From contig JACVCB010000007.1 in assembly GCA_016742255.1 (NCBI GenBank), forward strand, positions 90,965 to 154,964: a stretch of 64,000 bases of DNA, given 5' to 3'. This document shows, piece by piece, positions 37,238 through 46,141 of this stretch. Every line of letters starts with the position of its first letter. Position 1 is the stretch's first letter. Source of the stretch: Leptospira sp. (GTDB lineage: Bacteria; Spirochaetota; Leptospiria; Leptospirales; Leptospiraceae). The position numbers and the translations under genes were made by a program. The notes under the pieces were generated by a model. It was not told the DNA's origin, did not search any database, and saw nothing but the letters and a program-made list of their open reading frames with translations.

Positions 37238-37950
37238 ATTCCATCTCCATGAATGAATTCTTGCAAAAACAAATCATCTTCAGGGGGATTAGAACTAGAT
37301 TTTTCCAATAATTGTTGTTTCTCGTAAAGTTTGTTTATCAATTGTTGTTGGGTTTCCACTTTCTCAAGTAGTACAGAAAAAACTTTTGCAATAGGGTCTG
37401 GCATTTGGTTGTGCTCTAGCATTTGTTCCATGCTATCCGATGTGCCATCTCCAGCTTTTACAACTTTACCTGGAATACCAACTACAGTGCATCCTGCAGG
37501 AACATTTCGCATCACAACGGAACCAGCACCAACTCGGACATGGTCTTCTACGGTGATGTTACCGAGAATTTTTGCTCCAGCTCCAATCACTACGTTTTTC
37601 CCTATTGTTGGGTGACGTTTGCCTGTTTCCTTACCAGTTCCTCCTAAGGTCACTCCTTGGAAGATTAAGGATCCAGATCCGATGATGGCTGTTTCTCCAA
37701 TGACAACGCCTGCTCCATGGTCAATGAAAACGCCTGGTGCGATTTTTGCTCCTGGATGGATGTCAATTCCAGTGAGAAAACGACTCAAATAATTGAAGAG
37801 TCTAGGAATGATAGGAAGTCTCATACGATATAGAAGATGCGCTAATTTATGTAACCAAAGTGCATGCAAACCTGGGTAACAAAGTACGATTTCAAGATAC
37901 GATTTTGCCGCTGGGTCAAATTTTTTTATAATTTTTATATTTTCAAACAT
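37234..37950 (-). CDS. cysE: Serine O-acetyltransferase
   Basis: CysE makes O-acetylserine from serine and acetyl-CoA, the first step of cysteine synthesis. The 238 residues have a short N-terminal helical region and a left-handed beta-helix of hexapeptide repeats, with the acetyltransferase signature IHPGAKIAPGVFIDHGAGVV and GVTLGGTGKETGKRHPTIG. The C-terminal tail (about residues 190-238) is longer than usual and is the region where cysteine feedback or CysK binding occurs. The tail ends FIHGDGI; an end in Ile suits CysK docking, but this is inference. CysK is not nearby. Confidence 0.92.
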   Translation of the reverse strand: MFENIKIIKKFDPAAKSYLEIVLCYPGLHALWLHKLAHLLYRMRLPIIPRLFNYLSRFLTGIDIHPGAKIAPGVFIDHGAGVVIGETAIIGSGSLIFQGVTLGGTGKETGKRHPTIGKNVVIGAGAKILGNITVEDHVRVGAGSVVMRNVPAGCTVVGIPGKVVKAGDGTSDSMEQMLEHNQMPDPIAKVFSVLLEKVETQQQLINKLYEKQQLLEKSSSNPPEDDLFLQEFIHGDGI

Positions 37951-38135
37951 CGAATTGTTGGAGAAAGACTAATCCTTAGACAGTTCTAAGTTTCCTAAAA
38001 GAAAGTGGAACAATATTTTTCTGATACTTCCCTTCACTTTCCAATTCTGTTTCTCTGTTTTTTGTCGGAAACTAATTGATTCTTTGCGTATTTTCGATCG
38101 AATGAATTATAAATTTATTTTTAGGTGATTCGGCC

Positions 38136-39065
38136 TTGGAATCCAATAAAACAACACACATTCTATTATTCTTTCTTACATTTCTCTCACTCACTTATTC
38201 GGATATTTTTTTGAATCCAGAGATTCCACAAACATTAGAGAATTATAAACTGTATTTTTTTGAAAATTGGCCCTATTCAGTATCCTTATTATTTATATTA
38301 TTAGCTCATGAAATGGGCCATTATTTACCTGCAAGGTATTATGGAGTCAGAGCAAGTTTGCCTTATTTTATCCCTTTACCATTTGGTCCAATTGGAACCA
38401 TGGGTGCTGTGATCAAAATCAACGACCAAATCCCAAATAAAAAAGTTTTGTTTGATATTGGAGTGGGAGGGCCGGCGGTGAGTTTAGTTCTTTCTATTGT
38501 CGTTTGGACCATTGGTATTTCAATTTCAAAAGTTGTGGAGATACCTACTGATTTTAATCGTTCAGGTTTTCTAATTTTCGGAGACAGTGCTTTCACATAT
38601 TTTTCCTCACAATGGATTCTAGGACCCATTGATTTTGCTACGACGGATATCCAAGCTCATCCTTTGGCGAAAGCAGGATGGGTGGGTCTTCTTGTAACTG
38701 CTATTAATTTGCTTCCTTTTGGTCAGTTGGATGGTGGTCATGTCATTTATTCAATGTTTGGTGAATCTTATCGAAAATGGATTCATGTACTATTTGGATT
38801 TTTTTTGATTTTTGCCCTCGTTCACTTCACCTGGTTAATTTGGGGATTTCTAATTTATTTTGTGTTAAAGGTTGAACATCCATTCATAAAAGATGCAATG
38901 AATGGAATTGGTAAAACTCGATTCCTGTTTGGTATTTTGATACTAGTATCTTTCCTAGTTATTTTCGTTCCAAAACCAATGACAATCGTTTCAGCATATG
39001 ATAATCCTACTTTACTCGATGATCTATTTCGTCTGATAGTTAAGACAGTAGGTATAAGCGATTGA
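38136..39065 (+). CDS. Site-2-protease-family membrane metalloprotease (M50)
   Basis: The 309-residue protein has about six membrane segments. The zinc motif AHEMGHY (HExxH) lies near residue 60 and the third ligand motif FGQLDGGHV near residue 200, as in M50 peptidases. Between them GVGGPAVSLVLS is also typical. The start is a TTG at 38136 with AGGTG upstream. The stop overlaps the start of the following beta-propeller protein by four bases (TTGA). M50 proteases cleave transmembrane anti-sigma factors or signal peptides; the substrate here is unknown. The domain layout lacks a PDZ domain. Confidence 0.87.
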   Translation: MESNKTTHILLFFLTFLSLTYSDIFLNPEIPQTLENYKLYFFENWPYSVSLLFILLAHEMGHYLPARYYGVRASLPYFIPLPFGPIGTMGAVIKINDQIPNKKVLFDIGVGGPAVSLVLSIVVWTIGISISKVVEIPTDFNRSGFLIFGDSAFTYFSSQWILGPIDFATTDIQAHPLAKAGWVGLLVTAINLLPFGQLDGGHVIYSMFGESYRKWIHVLFGFFLIFALVHFTWLIWGFLIYFVLKVEHPFIKDAMNGIGKTRFLFGILILVSFLVIFVPKPMTIVSAYDNPTLLDDLFRLIVKTVGISD

Positions 39066-40459
39066 AACGTATTTGGATTTTATTATTCATTTTTACATTA
39101 CCATTATTCGCACAAGAAAGTAAAGAATACAAGCTTTCTGATAAAGCGTATGGTTTAGCTTGGGATGGTGTAAATTTTTGGTACATAGATACAAATCGAC
39201 GAGCAATCATTAAGATCAATGAAATAGGTGAACAAGAGATTTATAATCTAGGATTGGCGAATTTAAGAGGGATTAGTTTTGATTCTAGAGAAGGAAAAAT
39301 ATTAGTCGTAGCTCCAAAACAAATATTAAAATTAGATCCAAACTCAGGTGGGATCACTGATAAAATTTCAATACCATTAGCAAACGTAGCAGGAATTGCA
39401 AGTGTAGGAAATTATTATTATATTTTGGATTTAGATTCAGGTAAGGTGCAGATTTATGATCAGTCCACTTCTTTATTAATCGGTGGATTTTTTACGGATC
39501 GCACACGACCAAGAGATATTTGTTACGGTAGAGATTCATTATGGATCTCTGATTCCGCAGATAACAGTATTTATCGATATGATACCAAAACCGGAAAAAT
39601 TACTGGTTCCATTAAAACCAATTTGCGTTCGGTAAGAGGTGTGTTACTAAGTGGATCAAAACTCTGGGTTGTAGATCGAGAAAACAAAGAAATCAAAAAC
39701 ATTCCATTCATTGAAACAGAACGGTTCATCGCTTCAGGAGAAGAAGAATTTAATCTTGAAGTAACATTAAAGTTTAAACTTGATTCAGTATCATTATCAA
39801 AAGCCCAAATTGCTATTTTACACCCACCTTCCAATGAACAACAACGGATAAGGGGTGTTAAATTCACGGACTCTTCTTATGCACCTTCCTTCATTCAAAG
39901 AAACAGAGTTCATTTAAAAAAATTATCCATTGAAGATTTACCAGGTGAGCAAATCGTAAAATATAAATTTTCATCTAAAAACCAATTTATCAAATACTAT
40001 GTAACAGATGATTATTTAGATAAAGAAGCAACGTATCCAGGTGATGTAACACCATTTTACGAGAAACCACAGGAAGATATTAAATTACTTCCAAGAGACT
40101 ATTTAGATTTAATTTACCAAACTAGACAAATTAGTGTTAGCATTAGTGATTTCAAAGAGAAAATGAAGGAAAATGGTATCCCTGTTCAATCTTTCCGAAT
40201 GATTCGATTCGATAAAGGAAAACCAAAATCCATTCAAGATTCATTGTCTGTATTTTTATTAGGTTATGGATGGATTCCAATTGCTGATTTAGGATTAGGA
40301 AGTAATACCGATAAACGATACTTTGAGAAAAAAGAAACGGATTTGATCTTATACCAAAGTTTAAATTTGAAAAATTCGATATCTCCAGTATACTTTCGTA
40401 AAGATTCAAATTCGGAATGGGAGAATTTACCTGCAGAAATTACTTATAAAATTAAGTAA
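39062..40459 (+). CDS. Exported beta-propeller-like protein
   Basis: The 465-residue protein starts with TTG inside the TTGA overlap with the M50 gene. It has a signal peptide (about 1-17, ending LFAQ). The N-terminal half shows repeated Tyr/Asp/Gly units such as LWISDSADNSIYRYD, LWVVDRENKEI and YYYILDLDSGKVQIYD, about 40 residues apart, typical of NHL/YncE-type beta-propeller blades. The C-terminal half is unrelated and unknown. Coupling to the protease suggests that it may present or bind a substrate; no enzyme motif is seen. Confidence 0.7.
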   Translation: MKRIWILLFIFTLPLFAQESKEYKLSDKAYGLAWDGVNFWYIDTNRRAIIKINEIGEQEIYNLGLANLRGISFDSREGKILVVAPKQILKLDPNSGGITDKISIPLANVAGIASVGNYYYILDLDSGKVQIYDQSTSLLIGGFFTDRTRPRDICYGRDSLWISDSADNSIYRYDTKTGKITGSIKTNLRSVRGVLLSGSKLWVVDRENKEIKNIPFIETERFIASGEEEFNLEVTLKFKLDSVSLSKAQIAILHPPSNEQQRIRGVKFTDSSYAPSFIQRNRVHLKKLSIEDLPGEQIVKYKFSSKNQFIKYYVTDDYLDKEATYPGDVTPFYEKPQEDIKLLPRDYLDLIYQTRQISVSISDFKEKMKENGIPVQSFRMIRFDKGKPKSIQDSLSVFLLGYGWIPIADLGLGSNTDKRYFEKKETDLILYQSLNLKNSISPVYFRKDSNSEWENLPAEITYKIK

Positions 40460-41246
40460 AATTGTCTTAGTTTTCTTTTTCTCATGTTCGGTTCTCCAAA
40501 CGTCTATCCCTTTCTTAGTAAAGGAGGTAGACACCTCTCAGGAGAAAAAATTTAAAGAACTAATAGAAACAACTTGGATCCAATTTCCAAAGATTGGATT
40601 GTATTGTGAAAAAGAAATATCCTATCATAAAATTTTCTGCAAACTACAAACTATAATCAGTTTAAAAAAACTTTCTGAATATTTAGGAATTCAAATTTTC
40701 TTAGATGGACCTCATTCTAAGTATTATTTGGAACTAAATGATCAGTACCAATTTGGACATTATAATCCAGAATTTCCCAGAAGAATTAGGAATTTGTTTT
40801 TACCTGCAAAAACCCAACCTAAGCTTTTACAATTAACAAAACCGGTTTATGATAGTTGGTTCAAACAAACAGCTCGTGATTTTTTCATTGTTTACCAAAA
40901 ATTAGATTCAAATCCTAAATTTTTCAGAAAGGAAGCAGATCGTTATTTAGTGTTAGTTGAAGAATCCAGGTTAGATCCTTATTATTTGGATCGTTTTATC
41001 CTTTTTTTATACCCTGCTTACACTGATAACGAAGATCCAGAAGAAGCAGCCAAGTTTTCTATTTTTACTGGTGATGAGAGTATGGATTCTCAAATTGTAA
41101 AGGAACTTGTAGGATTTTGGATTCGCAGAAAGGCAGATGGCACTGATACAGAATTTATATTGGGTTTAGTTGATCTAATCAAACTGTATGATCCAGAGTT
41201 TTATGAATTCCGGATCAGTTTGAAGAACAACCCAACCAAAAATTAA
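40431..41246 (+). CDS. Lipoprotein of unknown function with no canonical start codon
   Basis: The frame is open from 40371 to a stop at 41246. The first canonical start (TTG 40599) lies well inside the protein, yet upstream in the same frame is a typical lipoprotein signal, IKLSKIVLVFFFSC, so the real start must be earlier. Candidates are CTG 40431 (six bases after GGGAGA), ATA 40446 or ATT 40461. There are no ATG, GTG or TTG codons between 40371 and 40599. It overlaps the end of the beta-propeller gene, suggesting coupled translation. The mature protein (about 255 residues) has no recognised domain. An alternative is a frameshift or sequencing error. Confidence 0.6.
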   Translation: MQKLLIKLSKIVLVFFFSCSVLQTSIPFLVKEVDTSQEKKFKELIETTWIQFPKIGLYCEKEISYHKIFCKLQTIISLKKLSEYLGIQIFLDGPHSKYYLELNDQYQFGHYNPEFPRRIRNLFLPAKTQPKLLQLTKPVYDSWFKQTARDFFIVYQKLDSNPKFFRKEADRYLVLVEESRLDPYYLDRFILFLYPAYTDNEDPEEAAKFSIFTGDESMDSQIVKELVGFWIRRKADGTDTEFILGLVDLIKLYDPEFYEFRISLKNNPTKN

Positions 41247-41249
41247 TAT

Positions 41250-42449
41250 CTACGATAATAATTCTTTTACAGCATCTATTACGTCTTTTTCATCTGTTTT
41301 TGTCATTCCTGCAAACAATGGTAATGAAACTGATTTATCATACATCTGACATGCGTTAGGATATTCTTTTCTTTGGAATCCAAACGTCTTTTTATAATAA
41401 GGATGTTCAAAGATAGGAATAAAATGTAAACTTGTTCCGATGTTTCTTTCTTTCAACTCTTCAACTAATGTATCTCGGCCAATTTTTGCCAATTTCGGAT
41501 CAATTTCGATTCGATACAGATGCCAACTATGAATCCCGTTTTCATCTTCTTTAGGTAGTTTGACTCCCTTTAGTCCAGAAAATTCAACATTATAATGTTT
41601 TGCGATTTCAGTCCTTCGTTCCCAGAATCCATGTGATTCCTTAAGTTGTACGACACCAAGTGCAGCTGCAATATCGGTCATGTTATATTTATAACCAGCA
41701 TCCACGACTTCATAATACCAACCAGGTCGATTAAATGCATCACGGTTAATTCCATGCAAACGCATCCTACGAATTCGGTCGGCAAACTCCTTATGATCTG
41801 TGGTGATCATTCCACCTTCGCCAGTGGTAATGCCTTTTGTAGCATAAAAACTAAAAACAGTAAAATCACCCCAGGTTCCAATCATTTTGTTTTTATGAAC
41901 CGCTGGGAAAGCATGTGCAGCATCTTCAATCACATAGAGATTGTATTTTTTTGCAATGCCTAGAATGGCTTCCATATCACATGTATAACCAGCTAAGTGT
42001 ACGGGTAAGACTGCTTTGATTCGTTTCCCTGTTTTTTTACTCGTTAGTTCTTTGCCATTCCATTTGCACTTAGCGCTAATGGTTGCTTCTAAGGTTTCAG
42101 GAGTCATTACGTTATGAATGGGATCGATATCAGTAAGAATGGGTTCCGCTCCAAAGTAACAAATAACCTCAGCAGTGGCAGTAAAGGTAACAGAGCTTGT
42201 AATGGCAGCATCGTTTGTCGTGAGTCCAATCGCTTCGAGGGCTAAATGTAACCCAGCAGTTGCCGAATTGACAGCAATTGTTTCTTTGCTTCCAACAAAA
42301 TCACCAAACTCCATCTCGAATTGTTTTACTTTTGGTCCGGAGGTAACCCATCCTGATCGGAGTACCTGAGCCACTTCTTCAATTGCATCTTCTGAAATGG
42401 AAGGAAGTGCAAACGGTAGGAAGGTTTTGCGAGATGTGAGCATATTCAT
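41250..42449 (-). CDS. DegT/DnrJ/EryC1/StrS-family aminotransferase
   Basis: PLP-dependent sugar aminotransferase, 399 residues. The early segment has FLPFALPSISEDAIEEV, then SGWVTSGPKVKQFE, VNSATAGLHLAL and VIEDAAHAF, all family landmarks. The PLP lysine lies in FYATKGITTGEGGMI. The substrate is likely a nucleotide keto-sugar for LPS O-antigen or glycoconjugates, as in most members. No other sugar-nucleotide genes are adjacent, so the product is unknown. It is convergent with the lipoprotein gene at three bases. The start may be either of two Met codons (MNM). Confidence 0.88.
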   Translation of the reverse strand: MNMLTSRKTFLPFALPSISEDAIEEVAQVLRSGWVTSGPKVKQFEMEFGDFVGSKETIAVNSATAGLHLALEAIGLTTNDAAITSSVTFTATAEVICYFGAEPILTDIDPIHNVMTPETLEATISAKCKWNGKELTSKKTGKRIKAVLPVHLAGYTCDMEAILGIAKKYNLYVIEDAAHAFPAVHKNKMIGTWGDFTVFSFYATKGITTGEGGMITTDHKEFADRIRRMRLHGINRDAFNRPGWYYEVVDAGYKYNMTDIAAALGVVQLKESHGFWERRTEIAKHYNVEFSGLKGVKLPKEDENGIHSWHLYRIEIDPKLAKIGRDTLVEELKERNIGTSLHFIPIFEHPYYKKTFGFQRKEYPNACQMYDKSVSLPLFAGMTKTDEKDVIDAVKELLS

Positions 42450-42599
42450 TTATACGACATAATTCGGAAAAAATTTCCAGTCTTTTCCGCTCCCAAACTT
42501 CCTATCGACGGGATTTTTCAAACCTAAATAGGGATTTTCACCCAAGGTTTAAAAATCTACTTGTAGGCACTCATCAAATTCGGCATTCTTTCCTGGAAC

Positions 42600-43952
42600 A
42601 TGGAAGTTCCTTTTTCTGAAATCCTTAGCCGCATTGCTGTCATTGACCGTGATATTGCGGAATTAAACCGCCTTAAAAGTCGATTACCAGCTGACAGGCC
42701 GTATTCGCCAACCATCCAACTTACTTTTGATAAACAAATTAACACTCTCTTAAACGAAAGAGTGTCTCTCATGGAATTGCCAGTCCTACACCCACCACTT
42801 TGGCTTCTGCCAAAAGAAGGGATAGATGGTCTGGAACAAACAACACTTCTAAAAGAAAGGAAATCGCTCCTAGCTGGTGATCTTTCTGTATCTCATCCAA
42901 ACGAACAAGATGTCATCAATTTCATCCGAGAGATTCCAAAGACGGAAGTCCACTTGCACTTAGAAGCATGTGTGAATAAGGAAACACTTAAGTTCTTATA
43001 CAAAAAAAATGGAATCGAAGTCACAGACCAAGAATTTGAAGATAAATATAATTTCAAAGACCTCAATGGTTTCATCCAAGTTTTCTTTTTTGTCCAAGGA
43101 TCTGTCAAAGAGGCATCCGATTTGGGATACTTCATTGATAGTTTAGCGGATTATCTCCGTTCTAATAACATCGTATATTGTGAAGCTTTCTTTGCTCCTT
43201 CCAAGTTCATCCAAAACGGTTTGGATTTTGATGAAATGGTAGAAGTGATGGTCAATCGTATTCGTCAAATTGAAGTGAAAGATGGAATTTCCATTCGGTT
43301 ACTTGTTGACGTCTCTAGATCATTTGGACCAGAAAATGCAATGAACAACCTAAAACGAGTGTTAGGTTTGAAACACAAAGAAGTGATTGGAATTGGACTC
43401 GGTGGTGCTGAACTCATGGGTCCTGCAAAAGATTATGCAGATGTGTTTAAAATTGCACGTGAGTCTGGTTTACGATGTGTCGCTCACTCAGGGGAAGATG
43501 ATGGTCCTTGGGCAATCTGGGATGCCGTGAACTTGTGTAAGGCGGAACGTATTGGACACGGAACATCTGCCATACAAGATCCTGAACTTGTTCGTTACAT
43601 GAAAGAGAACAAAATTCCTATCGAAATCTGTGTTACATCAAATGTCTTTACTGGAAAGTATGTGCGAAAAGAACAGAATCACCCAGTGCGTTATTATTAT
43701 GACCAAGGTTTGATGCTTTGTATCAACACTGATGATCCAGATATTTTTAATGTAAATTTAACTTATGAATTTTTTAAGTTATATCGATTTTTAGATTTCT
43801 CCATTGATGAAATCATTGATTTGGTGAGACAAGGTGTACTTTGTACTTTCCATCCAGAGAAGGAAACTTTGTGGAAATCGATGGAAGAGAAAATCAATCA
43901 GATTAAAGTAAAATACAATCTAATTTCAGAAAAACAAACAATCTCAGTTTAA
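42600..43952 (+). CDS. Adenosine deaminase-family protein
   Basis: The 450-residue protein has an unusual N-terminal region of about 115 residues before the deaminase domain. The domain has PKTEVHLHLEAC (zinc ligands; most members have HLHLDG), GIGLGGAE, CVAHSGE, ERIGHGTS and CINTDDP, giving all zinc and base-binding residues. The HLEAC variation and the extension suggest a clade separate from classical Add; AMP or adenine deaminase activity is possible. It contains no signal peptide. It ends before a perfect AT-rich inverted repeat. Confidence 0.85.
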   Translation: MEVPFSEILSRIAVIDRDIAELNRLKSRLPADRPYSPTIQLTFDKQINTLLNERVSLMELPVLHPPLWLLPKEGIDGLEQTTLLKERKSLLAGDLSVSHPNEQDVINFIREIPKTEVHLHLEACVNKETLKFLYKKNGIEVTDQEFEDKYNFKDLNGFIQVFFFVQGSVKEASDLGYFIDSLADYLRSNNIVYCEAFFAPSKFIQNGLDFDEMVEVMVNRIRQIEVKDGISIRLLVDVSRSFGPENAMNNLKRVLGLKHKEVIGIGLGGAELMGPAKDYADVFKIARESGLRCVAHSGEDDGPWAIWDAVNLCKAERIGHGTSAIQDPELVRYMKENKIPIEICVTSNVFTGKYVRKEQNHPVRYYYDQGLMLCINTDDPDIFNVNLTYEFFKLYRFLDFSIDEIIDLVRQGVLCTFHPEKETLWKSMEEKINQIKVKYNLISEKQTISV

Positions 43953-44030
43953 TCACGAGGTTTTGGAAGTGGACCATTGTAATTGACCTAACAAGTTTTG
44001 AAATCTCCCTCTAAACACCGATCGAAAACT

Positions 44031-44068
44031 AATTCACTATATAAACATTAAATTTTATATAGTGAATT
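44031..44068. repeat. Perfect AT-rich inverted repeat
   Basis: Arms AATTCACTATATAAA (44031-44045) and TTTATATAGTGAATT (44054-44068) pair over 15 bp with an eight-base loop. It lies between the convergent deaminase and VOC-family genes. It lacks a GC-rich stem and a T-run, so it is not a standard intrinsic terminator, though it would form a hairpin in RNA from either strand. Confidence 0.75.
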
Positions 44069-44076
44069 GGAATCAT

Positions 44077-44586
44077 TTATTTCACTGATTCTTTTAATTT
44101 TGCAATGTCAATTTTTTGCATCTTTAACATCGCCTGAGTCGCTTTTTCTCGTTTATTTGGATCTTTATGCGAAATTAGTTCTAATAAAATGTTTGGTGTG
44201 ATTTGCCATAGCATACCAAATTTATCTTCGACCCATCCACACATAAGTTCTTTCCCACCTTTTGAAAGTTCATTCCAATAATGATCGACTTCTTTTTGAG
44301 TTTCTACATGGATCATGAAGGAAACTCCCCAAGAAAATTTAAATTCAGGTCCACCATTGTAAGCTGAAAATTTTTGTCCGTTTAATATGAACTCTGCCTG
44401 CATTGGGTTTACCGAGATCACTTTCGATTGTTTGAAGATGCCTGTATAAAATTGAGTAACCTCTTCTAAGTTTGCATTAAACATCAAAAATGGTGTGATG
44501 GGGTTTGATTTTACTTGTGATCCTTTTATTTGTACTTTCGGGGATTTTGTTTTTGTGAGTTGTTTCTTCTTTTTTGGTGCGGCCAT
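44077..44586 (-). CDS. VOC/PhnB-family protein
   Basis: The start at 44586 (ATG after GAGGAAAC) gives 169 residues. The first 30 residues are Lys-rich and likely disordered. The rest matches the PhnB-like branch of the vicinal-oxygen-chelate superfamily: ITPFLMFNANLEEVTQFYTGIF, a GGPEFKFSWGVSFMI strand, and GGKELMCGWVEDKFGMLWQI. Members are often misnamed 3-demethylubiquinone methyltransferases; the activity is unknown. A SnoaL-like gene follows upstream on the same strand, and both may form a small operon. Confidence 0.8.
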   Translation of the reverse strand: MAAPKKKKQLTKTKSPKVQIKGSQVKSNPITPFLMFNANLEEVTQFYTGIFKQSKVISVNPMQAEFILNGQKFSAYNGGPEFKFSWGVSFMIHVETQKEVDHYWNELSKGGKELMCGWVEDKFGMLWQITPNILLELISHKDPNKREKATQAMLKMQKIDIAKLKESVK

Positions 44587-44667
44587 TCTAGTTTCCTCAA
44601 TTAGTAATTTTTTAATATGAATCAAGATTCGTTGCTTGGTTTGATTTTTGATACGAATACGTTTCTT

Positions 44668-45069
44668 TTATGTTTTTCCTTTTGGAAGTAAGGCACCTAG
44701 AAATTCACTGGTAATCCATTCTTCGACAATTTGATTTCCTTTGAATTTAGAAATGATCATCTCTTCCCATTTGATCAATTTTCCAGTTGGTAGATTTTTG
44801 TTTTTGGAAGGTTTGATTTTCCCTCTGATTGTACGTTTCCAAATAACAAGATCCTTCGTTTCATGGATGAATTCTAACCTTACAATTTTTAAGTCCGACA
44901 AAAATCGATTTAAGTTTTGGATCCATTGGCTTACAATTTTCAAACCTACATAATCCTTTTTAGAAGTGTGTGCGATGTAGTCGGAGGCAAAAACCTCTGG
45001 GATCATTTTGCTTTTGGGATTCGAAAATAATTCCTGTAATATCATTTCTATTTGTTGTTTCGTAGACAT
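44668..45069 (-). CDS. SnoaL-like (NTF2-fold) protein
   Basis: The 133 residues show the NTF2/SnoaL pattern: an N-terminal helix MSTKQQIEMILQELF, FASDYIAHTSKKDYVGLKIV and WKRTIRGKIK, then LIKWEEMIISKFKGNQIVEEWITS. Such proteins are polyketide cyclase-like or simply small-molecule-binding; no catalytic residues can be assigned. It runs in the same direction as the VOC gene (82 bases apart). The upstream region holds a palindrome and a divergent promoter. Identification is from pattern only. Confidence 0.7.
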   Translation of the reverse strand: MSTKQQIEMILQELFSNPKSKMIPEVFASDYIAHTSKKDYVGLKIVSQWIQNLNRFLSDLKIVRLEFIHETKDLVIWKRTIRGKIKPSKNKNLPTGKLIKWEEMIISKFKGNQIVEEWITSEFLGALLPKGKT

Positions 45070-45162
45070 TGGGACTTAATCCTTTTTTTAACGAAATGAG
45101 ATACGAACATAATGTACAACTCTCCAATCGAAGAATGGAATCAGCAGTTTCAAATTAAGAAA

Positions 45163-45179
45163 ATCAGAAAATTTCTGAT
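45163..45179. promoter_or_regulatory. 17-bp palindrome in a divergent promoter region
   Basis: ATCAGAAA-A-TTTCTGAT forms a perfect palindrome between the divergent SnoaL-like and extradiol-dioxygenase genes. Its position makes it a plausible operator. No regulator gene is adjacent. Confidence 0.45.
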
Positions 45180-45214
45180 AATGGAAAAAAGTGACTTTTA
45201 TGGAACAAAATAGA

Positions 45215-45242
45215 TTGACAATAAATAGTTTAATATTAAATT
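45215..45242 (+). promoter_or_regulatory. Promoter upstream of the extradiol dioxygenase gene
   Basis: A consensus -35 TTGACA (45215-45220) is followed after 16 bp by TAAATT (45237-45242), a four-of-six -10. It lies about 65 bases before the start codon at 45307, and 36 bp downstream of the palindrome. Confidence 0.45.
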
Positions 45243-45306
45243 ATTTATAAGGTTCAGATTTCCAGACAAAACAACAGTTTTCTCAATGGAACAGAGGGAG
45301 ATTTTC

Positions 45307-46128
45307 ATGGATACAGACAAGATACAAAAGAGTGAGATCTTTCCATCCTTATTTTTGGGGCATGGCAGTCCTATGAATGCAATTGAGGAAAATGAATTTG
45401 TCGAAGGCCTTCGCAATGTTTCGAAAACCTTTCCGGAGCCAAAGGCGATACTTGTAATTTCTGCACACTGGCTCACGGATGGAACCTTTGTGACAGCGAT
45501 GGAACACCCACCCACCATACATGACTTTGGTGGTTTTCCAAAGGCTTTATTTGAAGTACAATACCCAGCTCCAGGAGATCCAAGTTTGGCAAAGGAAATC
45601 CAATTCCTTGTTAAATCCCAATCTGTCCAACTAGATTATGATTGGGGTTTGGACCATGGGACATGGAGTGTATTAAAACATATGTATCCCAAGGCAAATG
45701 TTCCCATCGTACAATTGAGTATGGATTACAAACTTTCGCCAGAAAAACATTACGAAATTGCTAAGGAACTTTCTCCACTGAGAGAACAAGGTGTACTCAT
45801 CGTTGCTAGTGGGAATATTGTGCATAACCTCCGTATGGTGGCATGGGATCGGTTGAGTGAGGTTTATGGTTTTGATTGGGCAATTTCAGTGGACCAAAAA
45901 GTGAAAGATTGGATTCTATCAGGTGATACCCAATCCTTATTTTCCATTCGTAGTAAAGGAAAAGAATTTGAATGGGCAATTCCTACAACAGAACACTACC
46001 TTCCTTTATTGTATACTGTTGGAACTCGGTTTCCATCGGACCAAATTTCTTTTTTTAATGACAAACCAGTGGCTGGAGCATTGACGATGACTTCCGTTCG
46101 ATTGGATTCCAATCCGCAATTACATTAA
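45307..46128 (+). CDS. Class III extradiol dioxygenase (DODA/YgiD-like)
   Basis: The start at 45307 follows AGAGGGAG and gives 273 residues; an upstream ATG at 45286 is less likely. The family is the LigB-type extradiol dioxygenase of the 4,5-DOPA dioxygenase branch. Metal ligands are seen in LFLGHGSPMNA and ISAHWLTDG, with YDWGLDHGTWS and IVASGNIVHNL also conserved, and EHYLPLLYTVG near the end. It probably opens an aromatic catechol ring; the natural substrate in leptospires is unknown. It is followed 13 bases later by an esterase, which may share a transcript. Confidence 0.88.
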   Translation: MDTDKIQKSEIFPSLFLGHGSPMNAIEENEFVEGLRNVSKTFPEPKAILVISAHWLTDGTFVTAMEHPPTIHDFGGFPKALFEVQYPAPGDPSLAKEIQFLVKSQSVQLDYDWGLDHGTWSVLKHMYPKANVPIVQLSMDYKLSPEKHYEIAKELSPLREQGVLIVASGNIVHNLRMVAWDRLSEVYGFDWAISVDQKVKDWILSGDTQSLFSIRSKGKEFEWAIPTTEHYLPLLYTVGTRFPSDQISFFNDKPVAGALTMTSVRLDSNPQLH

Positions 46129-46141
46129 AGGTAGATCTGAA

